A DNA stretch of 64,000 nucleotides, from the NCBI RefSeq assembly GCF_000682775.1, contig NZ_AWFI01000012.1:310001-374000 (forward strand), given 5' to 3'. A program made the translations under genes and the position numbers. Every line of letters starts with the position of its first letter. Positions within the stretch are counted from its first letter, which is position 1. Shown piece by piece: positions 44,621-52,874 of this stretch. The stretch comes from Hyphomonas sp. L-53-1-40. GTDB taxonomy: Bacteria > Pseudomonadota > Alphaproteobacteria > Caulobacterales > Hyphomonadaceae. The notes beneath the pieces are model-generated. The model had not been told where the DNA came from. It was given only the letters and a program-made list of their open reading frames with translations, and did not search any database.

Positions 44621-44989
44621 ATGACCATCGTCAAACCTGCCCGCCTCGCCGGCCTCGCTGCGCTTGCCGTCATCGGCGCCGGTACGGCCTCTGCCGGTGA
44701 ATGGCGTCTCGACCCGGCCCGCTGCCCCGATTTACGCGAAGACCGGATTGACCAGCGTATCGATTATGGCCGCGCTGACAGGCGCGAAGATATCCGCGAC
44801 ATGCGTCAGGTCAGCTGCCCTGCTTCGGCCTGGACCTATGTGCCAGCACCTGGAGAGCGCGTGGCCCGCAAGATGGCCTATTCGGGTCCGCGTCAGGTCT
44901 ATGTCGCTCGGCATGGCTACCATCAAGTGCAGGCTCACAAGCATGGCAAACATCCGGCTCCGGCGCTGATCAACATCGTGATCCGCTAA
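44621..44989 (+). CDS. Secreted His-rich small protein
   Basis: A 122-residue exported protein with a signal peptide (MTIVKPARLAGLAALAVIGA, cleavage near ASAGEW). The mature part is Arg/Asp-rich (DRIDQRIDYGRADRREDIRD) with a Cys pair flanking it, and the C-terminus is His-rich (HGYHQVQAHKHGKH), suggesting metal binding. AGGAG precedes the ATG. No family recognised. Confidence 0.75.
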   Translation: MTIVKPARLAGLAALAVIGAGTASAGEWRLDPARCPDLREDRIDQRIDYGRADRREDIRDMRQVSCPASAWTYVPAPGERVARKMAYSGPRQVYVARHGYHQVQAHKHGKHPAPALINIVIR

Positions 44990-45024
44990 GGCGCCCCCAA
45001 GCGTTTCATGCTATCGGTTTTGCC

Positions 45025-45432
45025 ATGAGAGATTCCCATAGCGGCGCATGCCTGTGTGGGGCTGTCCGATTTGAAATCGATGGCCCGCTTGAACATTTTT
45101 ATCTTTGCCATTGCAGCCGGTGTCGCAAGGACACCGGCTCTGCGCACGCCTCCACGCTTTTCTCGGGACGCGCGCATCTTGTGTGGCAGTCCGGCGCGGA
45201 ACACATCCACACATTCCGTCTCGCAGGGACGCGCCACCAGAAGAGCTTCTGCACGCAATGCGGATCGGCGCTTCCCTACGCGCTGGAGGGCGGCCAAGGC
45301 ATTGCTGTGCCCGCTGGCAGCCTGGATACGCCGATTACGCTGCCACCCGAGGCCCACATATGCTGGGCCAGTCGTGCTGACTGGGAAGACCAGTTGGCAG
45401 ACGCCCCGCGACTCGACGACCTGCCAGGCTAA
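45025..45432 (+). CDS. GFA family protein
   Basis: A 135-residue protein of the GFA (glutathione-dependent formaldehyde-activating enzyme-like) zinc fold. Zinc cysteines are in CLCGAVRFEI, CHCSRCRK and CTQCGSALPY. Most family members have no proven function; binding of a thiol adduct is inferred from relatives. It stands alone between small genes. Complete and of usual length. Confidence 0.93.
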   Translation: MRDSHSGACLCGAVRFEIDGPLEHFYLCHCSRCRKDTGSAHASTLFSGRAHLVWQSGAEHIHTFRLAGTRHQKSFCTQCGSALPYALEGGQGIAVPAGSLDTPITLPPEAHICWASRADWEDQLADAPRLDDLPG

Positions 45433-45486
45433 AGCGACTTCACCCACGCCCTTGCTTTCACGGTAGTCTCTAGTAGACCGCCGCGC

Positions 45487-45750
45487 ATGCTTACCATTTC
45501 AAATCTCGATTTTCAGGTCGAAGCCCGGCCCCTGTTTGAATCTGCCACGGCGCAGATCTCGGCCGGCTGGAAAGTGGGCCTTGTCGGCCGCAACGGCACG
45601 GGCAAGTCCACCCTGCTGCGCCTGATCCGAGAGGATGTGGAAAACCCCCGCAATGACAGCGCCATCCGGTTGAACACCGGCGCCCGGCTCGGCTGGGTCG
45701 CGCAGGAGGTCACGTCGTGCTCGCCGCCGACACAGAGCGCCACGCGCTGA
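45487..45750 (+). pseudogene. ABC-F ATPase, N-terminal fragment
   Basis: The first 87 codons of an ABC-F translation factor-type ATPase: MLTISNLDFQVEARPLFESA and Walker A GRNGTGKST, then LGWVAQEVTSCSPPTQSATR and a TGA stop. The frame is lost after AQEV. Relatives have about nine further residues before the VLAADTER segment that follows here in another frame, so a small out-of-frame deletion is the simplest explanation. Alone this piece has no signature motif or Walker B and cannot hydrolyse ATP. Confidence 0.8.
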
Positions 45751-47339
45751 TGCTGGAATCCGAGACCGCGACCGACCCGGACCGCATCGGCGAGATCCAT
45801 GAACGCCTGCTCGACATCGACGCCTGGACCGCCGAGGCACGCGCCGCCGAGGTGCTGAACGGCCTCGGCTTCACAACCGAAGACCTTGGCCGCGCGACCA
45901 AGGAATTCTCCGGCGGCTGGCGTATGCGCGCAGCCATTGCCGGTGTCCTGTTCTCCCAACCGGACTTCCTGCTGCTCGACGAGCCGACCAACTATCTCGA
46001 CCTCGAAGGCGCGGCCTGGCTCGAAACCTATATCAAGAAATATCCGTATACCGTCCTGATCGTCAGCCATGACCGCGAGATGCTCAACCGCTGCGTCACG
46101 CACACAATGGCACTGGAGCATCGCAAACTCTCGATCACACCCGGCGGCTACGATGACTGGCTGAAGCTGCGCGCAGCGAAGCTTGCCCAGCTGGAATCTC
46201 AGAAAGCCAAACAGGACAAGGACCGCGAACACTTGCAGGCATTCGTGGACCGGTTCCGCGCCAAGGCCTCCAAGGCCCGTCAGGCCCAGTCGCGCATCAA
46301 GATGCTGGAAAAGATGCAGGACATCTCCATCCCGGTCGGCGACCGAACGACGCCGTTCCACTTCGCCCCGCCCAAGGACAAGCTCGCCCCGCCCATGCTG
46401 GAACTGCGCAATGCCACGCTCGGCTATGGTGAGGACGCGATCATCCTCGACAAGGTCAATCTTCGTCTGGACCCGGATGATCGGATTGCGATCGTCGGCG
46501 CCAATGGCCAGGGCAAGACGACGCTGGTCAAGTCCATCGGCGAACGCCTCTCGCTGATTGGCGGCGACCGGGTCGTGCCCAAGGCGGTCCGCATCGGCTA
46601 TTTCTCGCAGGACCAGCTCGACGAACTCTCCGAAGGTGACAGCGTTCTGATGCACGTCCAGCGCATCATGCCGCCCGGCACACCGCCAGCGCGAGTCCGT
46701 GCAGCTGCCGCGGCGATGGGCTTCAGCCACGAGAAAGTGGAAACCAATGTCGAGAAGCTGTCGGGTGGCGAAAAGGTGCGCCTCCTGCTCGGCCTGATGT
46801 CATCGGCCGCGCCGCACATCCTGATCCTCGACGAGCCGACGTCCCACCTCGACATCGACAGCCGCGAAGCGCTGATCTACGCACTGAACGAATTCCCCGG
46901 CGCGGTCCTGCTCATCACCCACGATGTCTACCTTGCCGAGGCCACGGCCGACCGGCTCTGGCTGGTCAATAATGGCCGCGCCGCGCCCTATGATGGCGAC
47001 CTTGCCGACTATCGCGCCCTCGTCATGAAGGCCGACCGCGACGACACCAAGGGGGCCAAGCCTGCCAAACAGGCCAAGCCGGCTGCTCCGAAGGAGATCA
47101 CTCCCGAAGAGAAGAAACGCCTCAGCGCCCTCAAGAAAACAGCCCGCGACGCCGAAAACCGACTCGAAAAGGCGAACACCGCCATTGCGAAGATCGACGC
47201 CAAGCTCGCCAGCGGCACACCTCCTGCGGACGAACTGGAAAAGCTCCTGAAAGACCGCGCAAAGCATGCCAGCGCAGCCGAAACCGCCGAAACCGAATGG
47301 ATGGACGCTGCGGAAGCGCTTGAATTGGCGAGCTCATAA
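45717..47339 (+). CDS. ABC-F ATPase, main part after the frameshift
   Basis: The remaining 540 codons of the ABC-F protein. From GTG 45717 (VLAADTERHALMLESE) it holds the first domain's signature FSGGWRMR and Walker B FLLLDEPTNYLD, the linker, then a full second ATPase domain (GANGQGKTTL, LSGGEKVRLLLG, LILDEPTSHLD) and a C-terminal Lys-rich coiled coil. AGGAGGT at 45704-45710, 6 bases before the GTG, could start this part on its own, but it lacks the first Walker A. ABC-F proteins act on the ribosome; this one is probably impaired. Confidence 0.85.
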   Translation: MLAADTERHALMLESETATDPDRIGEIHERLLDIDAWTAEARAAEVLNGLGFTTEDLGRATKEFSGGWRMRAAIAGVLFSQPDFLLLDEPTNYLDLEGAAWLETYIKKYPYTVLIVSHDREMLNRCVTHTMALEHRKLSITPGGYDDWLKLRAAKLAQLESQKAKQDKDREHLQAFVDRFRAKASKARQAQSRIKMLEKMQDISIPVGDRTTPFHFAPPKDKLAPPMLELRNATLGYGEDAIILDKVNLRLDPDDRIAIVGANGQGKTTLVKSIGERLSLIGGDRVVPKAVRIGYFSQDQLDELSEGDSVLMHVQRIMPPGTPPARVRAAAAAMGFSHEKVETNVEKLSGGEKVRLLLGLMSSAAPHILILDEPTSHLDIDSREALIYALNEFPGAVLLITHDVYLAEATADRLWLVNNGRAAPYDGDLADYRALVMKADRDDTKGAKPAKQAKPAAPKEITPEEKKRLSALKKTARDAENRLEKANTAIAKIDAKLASGTPPADELEKLLKDRAKHASAAETAETEWMDAAEALELASS

Positions 47340-47465
47340 GGGACGGCCTCCTGAGTACACGACCCGCAACAGCCGCATCAGTACCAGATATGACCGGCAC
47401 GCAAAATACGCCGCCCTCTGACTATTTTTATTTGATTACGGACCGTCTTTTGCTTGCCTCGGACG

Positions 47466-47480
47466 TTAACCAACATTAAC
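47466..47480. promoter_or_regulatory. TTAAC-N5-TTAAC direct repeat
   Basis: TTAAC at 47466-47470 and 47476-47480, a 10-base period, resembles the CtrA box TTAA-N7-TTAAC but has spacing N6 between TTAA units. It lies about 70 bases before the secreted-protein gene at 47548. Weak candidate. Confidence 0.25.
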
Positions 47481-47547
47481 CTGTTGTCATGGTGGCGGTG
47501 GGGCCACTGACGAGCGCGCAGGCGCTCTTTCGTCTTGGAGACAGATA

Positions 47548-48012
47548 ATGAACATCAAGGGACTGCTTTTGTCAGCAGCGCTGACGGCTTTCGCGACTCC
47601 GGCACTGGCGCAATTGAACGCATACGAAGATTAAACGATCAGCGATTCCGTGTGGGAGATCGCGACAATCAAGGTCGATTCCAATATGGGGGACTATTAC
47701 CTCGAAGGCATCAAATCCACATGGGTTGAATCCAACGACGTGGCCAAATCACTCGGCCATATTGAAGACTACACCATTATGGTCAGCGCCATGCCGGACA
47801 GTGGAGCCTTCAACATACTCCTCGGCATCAAATATGCGAGCATGGCCGATATCGGCCCTTCCAGGGAAAAATATGATGCGTTCATGGCGGCCTGGGGTGA
47901 AGCCAATCAGGATAGTTCACGCGAGACATCGAAGACATATCCCGAACTCCGCAAGATTACGGGTCAATATCTGATGCATGAACTCACCATGCTGGACTCC
48001 AGCAGCGAGTAA
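47548..48012 (+). pseudogene. Secreted hypothetical protein with an in-frame TAA
   Basis: ATG 47548 after GGAGACAGATA opens a signal peptide (MNIKGLLLSAALTAFATPAL, cleaved near ALAQ), then LNAYED and TAA at 47632-47634. The same frame continues without further stop to TAA 48012 with a normal protein sequence (TISDSVWEIATIKVDSNMGD and on). The expected codon after ED is probably Tyr (TAT or TAC), so one base change to TAA breaks a 154-residue exported protein. The downstream part alone could start at GTG 47650 but would not be exported. Function unknown. Confidence 0.8.
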
Positions 48013-48021
48013 ATCCTGGTC

Positions 48022-48055
48022 TGAGGCCCGCTTGTCTTTCGGCAGCCGGGCCTCA
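48022..48055 (+). terminator. Hairpin after the broken secreted-protein gene
   Basis: TGAGGCCCG (48022-48030) and CGGGCCTCA (48047-48055) form a 9-bp stem with a 16-base loop just after the stop at 48012. No T run follows. It lies immediately before the ECF41-type promoter and may insulate it. Confidence 0.45.
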
Positions 48056-48057
48056 CC

Positions 48058-48084
48058 TGTCACAAAAACCGCCCCTGTTTCGTC
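48058..48084 (+). promoter_or_regulatory. ECF41-type sigma promoter
   Basis: TGTCACA (48058-48064), 16 bases, CGTC (48081-48084): exactly the known ECF41 promoter pattern (TGTCACA, 16 bp, CGTC). It precedes the three-gene operon whose last gene encodes an ECF41-like sigma factor, so the operon is probably autoregulated. A hairpin CCTGTTTC/GAAACAGG (48074-48100) overlaps the -10 element and the likely start. Confidence 0.8.
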
Positions 48085-48111
48085 TGACTCCTGAAACAGG
48101 GAGTTATGAAC

Positions 48112-48498
48112 ATGTGGAGACTGTGCCTGATCGCCATTGCGGCGTTTCATTTTGCCAATGGGCTAGGGATGTGGTTTGCGCCGCAATTCTGGTACGAGAC
48201 CGTACCGGGCGTTGCGATGATGGGGCCGTTCAATCTCCACTTCATCCGCGACATTGCGTTGATATTTGGCCAGAGCGCAGGGGCGCTCGCCTATGGCGCG
48301 TTTGCACGTGACCGGACCGCCGCCATCATCGGCGCGACATGGCCCGCCCTGCATGCGCTCTTCCATGTCTGGATCTGGATCAGCCGCGGCTTTCCGCTGG
48401 ATCATGTCGCTTCCTCCAATCTCACCGCCCTTCAGCTGCCGGCCTGGCTCGCCCTCGCCGCCGCGCTCAATTTTGCCCGCAAGGAGACCGCCCGATGA
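48112..48498 (+). CDS. Four-span membrane protein in the ECF41 operon
   Basis: A 128-residue inner-membrane protein with four hydrophobic segments. HFANGLGMWFAPQFWYETVP and FNLHFIRDIALIFG are its most distinctive stretches. I do not recognise a named family. AGGGAG lies 8 bases before ATG 48112, so I prefer it to ATG 48106 (2 bases). It is the first gene downstream of the ECF41-type promoter and overlaps the next gene by 4 bases. Confidence 0.78.
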   Translation: MWRLCLIAIAAFHFANGLGMWFAPQFWYETVPGVAMMGPFNLHFIRDIALIFGQSAGALAYGAFARDRTAAIIGATWPALHALFHVWIWISRGFPLDHVASSNLTALQLPAWLALAAALNFARKETAR

Positions 48499-49031
48499 TC
48501 CGCAAACTCTTCCATGCTCAGGCGCGCAAGATGCAGCGCGCTTTCAACTATAACACCAGCTATATGCACGAGATCATCGACATCTCGCCCGGCGCGGCCT
48601 GGGGCCTGTCCCGCTTGCCCGCCTTCTACAAATATCGCGGCGCGCCCGCCGGACAAATCCCGTGGACCGGAACCCTGTTGGCCTCGACGCTCGACGGCGA
48701 TTGTGGACCATGCGCCCAACTGGTCGTCGACATGGCGCTGGCAGGTGGGGCAGATGCTGACGCCCTGCAGGCCTGCGCCGAAGGCCGCCCGCTGGAGGCT
48801 GGCGCGATGGGGCTCGGCTACCGTTTTGCCGAGGCGGCCATATCTGGTGATCCGACGGCGGATGACCTACGCGGCGAGATCATCTCCGAATTCGGCGAGA
48901 AATGCGCCCTCTCCTGTGCCTTTGCCGCCGCCTCCGGCCGCATCTATCCCGTAATCAAGCGCGGCATGGGCCATGGCAAGGCCTGTCAAAGGCTGGACTT
49001 TGCCGGTAAAGAAGTGATCCTCCCCGCATGA
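48495..49031 (+). CDS. Carboxymuconolactone decarboxylase (AhpD)-like protein
   Basis: A 178-residue protein whose LDGDCGPCAQLVVDMALAGG has the CxxC thiol motif of the AhpD/CMD-like fold; a helical C-terminal half follows. Such proteins often accompany ECF41 sigma factors and may be antioxidant or thiol-linked enzymes; the substrate is unknown. ATG 48495 overlaps the previous stop, and its own stop overlaps the sigma gene (ATGA), so all three are coupled. Confidence 0.78.
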   Translation: MIRKLFHAQARKMQRAFNYNTSYMHEIIDISPGAAWGLSRLPAFYKYRGAPAGQIPWTGTLLASTLDGDCGPCAQLVVDMALAGGADADALQACAEGRPLEAGAMGLGYRFAEAAISGDPTADDLRGEIISEFGEKCALSCAFAAASGRIYPVIKRGMGHGKACQRLDFAGKEVILPA

Positions 49032-49900
49032 GCGCCGACACCGCCATCTTCGAGGCCGAACGCCCCGGCCTGACCGCCCTGTGCTATCGCATGCTGGGCG
49101 AGCGGGCCGGCGCCGAAGATGCCGTGCAGGACACATGGCTGCGCTGGCAACGATCTGACCGCACGGCCATTGAAAACCCCCGCGCCTGGCTGCGCCGCAC
49201 TGCCGCCCGCATCGCCATCGACGCGCTACGGTCGGCTCGCGCACGCCGGGAAACCTATCCCGGCCCGTGGCTGCCCGAGCCCATTGTCGAAGCGCCCTCA
49301 CTTGGCGTCGAGGAGAAATTCGCCCTCGCCCAGGAATGCGAGCTCGCCTTGCTGTGGGCGATGGAGCGATTGTCGGAAACCGAGCGCGCCGCCTTCATCC
49401 TGCGTGAAGCCTTCGACGCCGGCTATGACGAAATTGCCGCCGTCACAGGCAAGTCCGAAGCCGCCTGCCGCCAACTGGTCAGCCGCGCCCACAAACGCCT
49501 GCAGGAGAGCGGCCCGCGCTTTGACGCAGCCCCGTCTGAGGTCGCCGACCTCCTCCAGCGCTTCATGGCAGCCGCCGCCGCGCAGGACCATGCCGCCGTG
49601 CTGGACCTACTCGCGCCAGAGGCCACCGCCTACACCGATGGCGGCCGCAAGGCCCGCGCCGCACTACGTCCGCTGCGCGGACCGGCTGACATTGTTCAGG
49701 TCTTGATGGCCGTGATGATGAAGGATGCCAAGTCTGACGCTACATGGACCATGGAGCCCGCTCTCGCCAATGGCGCCCCGGCGCTCCTCCGTAGACTGAA
49801 CGGAAAGGTCGATCTCGTCCTCACCCTCGCCCCGGACACAACCGGCCGCATCGCCTGGCTCTACGCCATGCGCAACCCGGATAAACTGCCCGCTAATTGA
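49028..49900 (+). CDS. ECF41-type RNA polymerase sigma factor
   Basis: A 290-residue ECF sigma factor with a C-terminal SnoaL-like domain (about 175-285). Region 2 shows LCYRMLGERAGAEDAVQDTW and region 4 shows ETERAAFILREAFDAGYDEI. The linker GPWLPEPI, the DGGRK segment (DGGGK in the family) and the C-terminal NPDKL are ECF41 hallmarks. In ECF41 the C-terminal domain regulates the sigma factor in place of an anti-sigma protein, and none is encoded here. It overlaps the AhpD-like gene by 4 bases and the convergent amidohydrolase by 8. Confidence 0.92.
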   Translation: MSADTAIFEAERPGLTALCYRMLGERAGAEDAVQDTWLRWQRSDRTAIENPRAWLRRTAARIAIDALRSARARRETYPGPWLPEPIVEAPSLGVEEKFALAQECELALLWAMERLSETERAAFILREAFDAGYDEIAAVTGKSEAACRQLVSRAHKRLQESGPRFDAAPSEVADLLQRFMAAAAAQDHAAVLDLLAPEATAYTDGGRKARAALRPLRGPADIVQVLMAVMMKDAKSDATWTMEPALANGAPALLRRLNGKVDLVLTLAPDTTGRIAWLYAMRNPDKLPAN

Positions 49901-51365
49901 GGCCGAGCGCCGTGATGTTCACGCCTTGTGCGGCGAGGCCGCCCAGTACGTTTTCCTGCGTGCGCTCCAGATTATGATTGCGGGCGCTGTCGCGCAGGGC
50001 TGTCAGATCCGCTTTATTCAGCCAGACTCCGGCTCGGATCAGGGCCTCAGGCGAGTGCAGGCAGGATATGTCCGCCAGCGGATCACAGGCATAAAGCACC
50101 AGATCCGCCGCGCAGCCTTCAAGCGCGCAGCCGTCCAGACCTTTGCGTCCCAACACCTGAGCGGGCGCATCCGTCGCCGCTTTCAGCGCGTCAAACGGCG
50201 TCAGCCCCGCCTTCACCATCAGGCCCAGCTCCTCGACCAGGGACAGGCCCGGCACATTGGTGAAAATCCCCGCATCCGTGCCCGCGACCAGCATCACGCC
50301 CTCCTCCTGGAGCATCCGTGTCACGCGCCCGTAAAAGGCATCGCTCTGCGCCGCCGGCCCCGGTGGCTGGCTCGCCCAGAATTCCTGATGATCCCGCTCG
50401 GTCTGCTGCACGACCGGGTTCAGCATCTCCGTCCCCGGACGGACCAGCGCCGCGCCCTGCGACTCGGCCACCCGCCACAAATTGTGATAGGCCAACAATG
50501 TCGGCGTTACCGGCACCCCAGAGGCCGCGATGCGCTTGGCCAGCGCCCGCGCCGCCGCCTCATCCTGCCGATCGCTCAGGCCATGCCAGACAATCGACTC
50601 GACATGCTCGATGGTCTCGAACCCATCATCCAGCACCTCCTCGAAGGCAATGTCGAACGGCGCCTCGAACGGCACACCCGGCCCGCGCACGCCCTCCGGC
50701 GTGTGCCCGGTCACGATCATGCCCCGCGCCTCCGCCTCTTCCAGCACGGCGCCATACGCTTCGCGGGTCAGATTGGAATACACTTTCAGCCGCGTGAAAC
50801 CCTGCTCAGCCTGCCACGCCACCGCCGCGCGGGCCTCCTCAGCCGTCTCGACCAGTTGGTGGTTCACCTGCGCGTTCGGGCCAGTACTGTTCAGGATCGG
50901 CCCGGTGGTCAGCAGGTGCGGCCCAAGCACATTGCCCGCCTCGACCTGCTCGGCCAGTGTCAGGTGAAACGGCAGGCCCGACATGTTGCGTACCCGCGTG
51001 ACGCCCGATGAGAGATAAGCCGCCAGCTCCGCCTCGTCCCAGACATGCACATGCATATCCGTCAGGCCGGGGATCAGCGTCAGGCCGCTAGCGTCCTGTT
51101 CTACATCCGCAATCAGGCCCGCCTGCGTGTCCGCGACGGCGATAATCGCGCCCTCATCCACCAACACGAACACATCTTCCCGTACGTCTGGCGCCTCGCC
51201 CGAAAAGTCGACCACTCTTACATGCGAGATCAGCAAATCGCCTTCCTGCGTGGGGGCGGCGGGCTGGGTGGCACAGGCCGTCACCAATGCGCCAAGCGTC
51301 AGGCTTGCCCGGCCAGCCCACTTGCGCGCGTTTGATCGGAATACCTCGGACATAGATTTGCGCAT
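49893..51365 (-). CDS. Lipoprotein amidohydrolase
   Basis: A 490-residue metal-dependent hydrolase of the amidohydrolase superfamily, with a signal peptide ending in the lipobox LVTAC, so probably anchored to a periplasm-facing membrane leaflet. Metal ligands are HVHVWDE, GHTPEGV, TIEHVES and VAGTDAGIF. The substrate is unknown. GGAG precedes the ATG by about 8 bases. It lies 19 bases after purD on the same strand. Confidence 0.88.
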   Translation of the reverse strand: MRKSMSEVFRSNARKWAGRASLTLGALVTACATQPAAPTQEGDLLISHVRVVDFSGEAPDVREDVFVLVDEGAIIAVADTQAGLIADVEQDASGLTLIPGLTDMHVHVWDEAELAAYLSSGVTRVRNMSGLPFHLTLAEQVEAGNVLGPHLLTTGPILNSTGPNAQVNHQLVETAEEARAAVAWQAEQGFTRLKVYSNLTREAYGAVLEEAEARGMIVTGHTPEGVRGPGVPFEAPFDIAFEEVLDDGFETIEHVESIVWHGLSDRQDEAAARALAKRIAASGVPVTPTLLAYHNLWRVAESQGAALVRPGTEMLNPVVQQTERDHQEFWASQPPGPAAQSDAFYGRVTRMLQEEGVMLVAGTDAGIFTNVPGLSLVEELGLMVKAGLTPFDALKAATDAPAQVLGRKGLDGCALEGCAADLVLYACDPLADISCLHSPEALIRAGVWLNKADLTALRDSARNHNLERTQENVLGGLAAQGVNITALGLN

Positions 51366-51384
51366 GATCCGGGCTCCAACTTTC

Positions 51385-52674
51385 CTATTTCAGGGCGCGC
51401 CAGCCAATGTCGCGGCGGCAGAAGCCTTCCGGCCAGTCGATGGCATCGACGCCAGCATAGGCCCGTGTGACAGCTTCCGGCAAATCGTCGCCGCTCGCCG
51501 TCACGGCCAGCACCCGGCCGCCATTGGCCAGCAGCGCGCCGCCTTCGTCCATGTCCGTACCTGCCTGGAACACGGTCACGCCCGGCAGCTCATTGGCCGT
51601 TTTCACACCGCGAATGACCGAGCCCTTGGCATAGTTGCCGGGATACCCCTCGCTCGCCAGCACAACGGTCGCCGTCGGTTCGAACCGGTCCAGCTCCAGC
51701 AGTGCCTCGAACGCTTCTTCATTGCCCTCAAGGCCGCCGGTCGCCGCGCCGAGAATTGCCGGCACGATGTCGCCCGCAAGGCCCTTCATCAGCACCTGGC
51801 ATTCGGGGTCGCCGAAGCGCGCATTGAACTCGACCACTTTCGGTCCCTGGTCCGTGACCATGATGCCGACATAGAGCACGCCCTGATACGGCATGCCGTC
51901 TGCCTTCATGCCCTTGAGCATGGGCTGGACGATCTCGGCCTTCACGCGGGCAAGGATCTCGTCCGTCGCGACCGGCGCCGGCGCATAGGCGCCCATGCCG
52001 CCTGTGTTCGGTCCGGTATCGCCATCGCCTGCGCGCTTGTGGTCCTGTGCAGCTGGCAGATAGATCGCCCCCGTGCCGTCGGTGATCACGAAAATGCTGG
52101 CTTCCTCGCCATGCATGAATTCCTCGATCACCAGCGTGGCGGACGCATCGCCGAACTTGCCCGACAGCATCTCGTCAATCTCGGCATCGGCCTGCTCCAG
52201 CGTTTCCGCGATCACGACGCCCTTGCCGGCGGCAAGGCCATCGGCCTTCAGCACGTAGGGCGCTTCCAGCGTGCGCAGATAGGATTTCGCCAGCACCGGA
52301 TCGGTGAATTCGCCATAGGCCGCGGTCGGCACACCATACTGAACCATGCGCGCCTTGGAGAAGGCTTTCGAGCTTTCCAGCTGCGCCGCCTGCTGGCTCG
52401 GCCCGAACACATCAAAGCCGCGCGCCCGCAAGATGTCCGAAAGGCCAGCGGCCAGCGGTGCTTCCGGTCCGATCACGATCAGGTCCGGCTCGACCTGCAG
52501 GGTCAGCTGCACCAGTTTCTGAATGTCGGTGACGGCCACATCAAAACAGGGGCCTTCCTCATCCATGCCGGGATTACCCGGAGTCGAATGCACCATATCC
52601 ACCAATGGCGACTGTGCCATTTTCCACGCCAGGGCATGTTCACGCCCGCCCGATCCGATCAGAAGTATGTTCAT
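51385..52674 (-). CDS. purD: Phosphoribosylamine-glycine ligase
   Basis: Second step of purine synthesis: joins phosphoribosylamine and glycine using ATP. A 429-residue GAR synthetase of the ATP-grasp family: MNILLIGSGGREHALAWK at the N-terminus, VLKADGLAAGKGVVIAE in the ATP-grasp domain, and EFNARFGDPECQVLM near the metal site. Start chosen at ATG 52674; an ATG four codons upstream (52686) is equally unsupported by a ribosome binding site. Confidence 0.96.
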   Translation of the reverse strand: MNILLIGSGGREHALAWKMAQSPLVDMVHSTPGNPGMDEEGPCFDVAVTDIQKLVQLTLQVEPDLIVIGPEAPLAAGLSDILRARGFDVFGPSQQAAQLESSKAFSKARMVQYGVPTAAYGEFTDPVLAKSYLRTLEAPYVLKADGLAAGKGVVIAETLEQADAEIDEMLSGKFGDASATLVIEEFMHGEEASIFVITDGTGAIYLPAAQDHKRAGDGDTGPNTGGMGAYAPAPVATDEILARVKAEIVQPMLKGMKADGMPYQGVLYVGIMVTDQGPKVVEFNARFGDPECQVLMKGLAGDIVPAILGAATGGLEGNEEAFEALLELDRFEPTATVVLASEGYPGNYAKGSVIRGVKTANELPGVTVFQAGTDMDEGGALLANGGRVLAVTASGDDLPEAVTRAYAGVDAIDWPEGFCRRDIGWRALK

Positions 52675-52874
52675 GACTGCGCTCATTGCGCAGGTTGGCG
52701 GCGGGAATCAAGCCCTCAGCGGCGACCAGCAAGGGGAATGGCTCTCTTGCTATCCCCGTGTCACATACGGCGTAGATTGGAAAAAGCCGTTCTGTCATGG
52801 TCACTTGCGACCATGGTCCGCAGACCAGGTCGACACGAGTTCATCTGAGAGCCAATGCATTCAGGCTCTACAGC

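Noticed and set aside
45513..46730. A 405-codon minus-strand frame spanning the ABC-F frameshift
   Set aside because: It is continuous across the break, which is tempting, but the sense strand carries clear ABC motifs in both parts and the antisense translation has none.
49926..51011. A 361-codon plus-strand frame
   Set aside because: Antisense to the amidohydrolase gene; Arg/His/Gln-rich translation typical of a shadow frame.
51127..52848. A 573-codon open frame on the plus strand
   Set aside because: Antisense to purD and the amidohydrolase gene, whose motifs are complete. The translation shows no recognisable fold.
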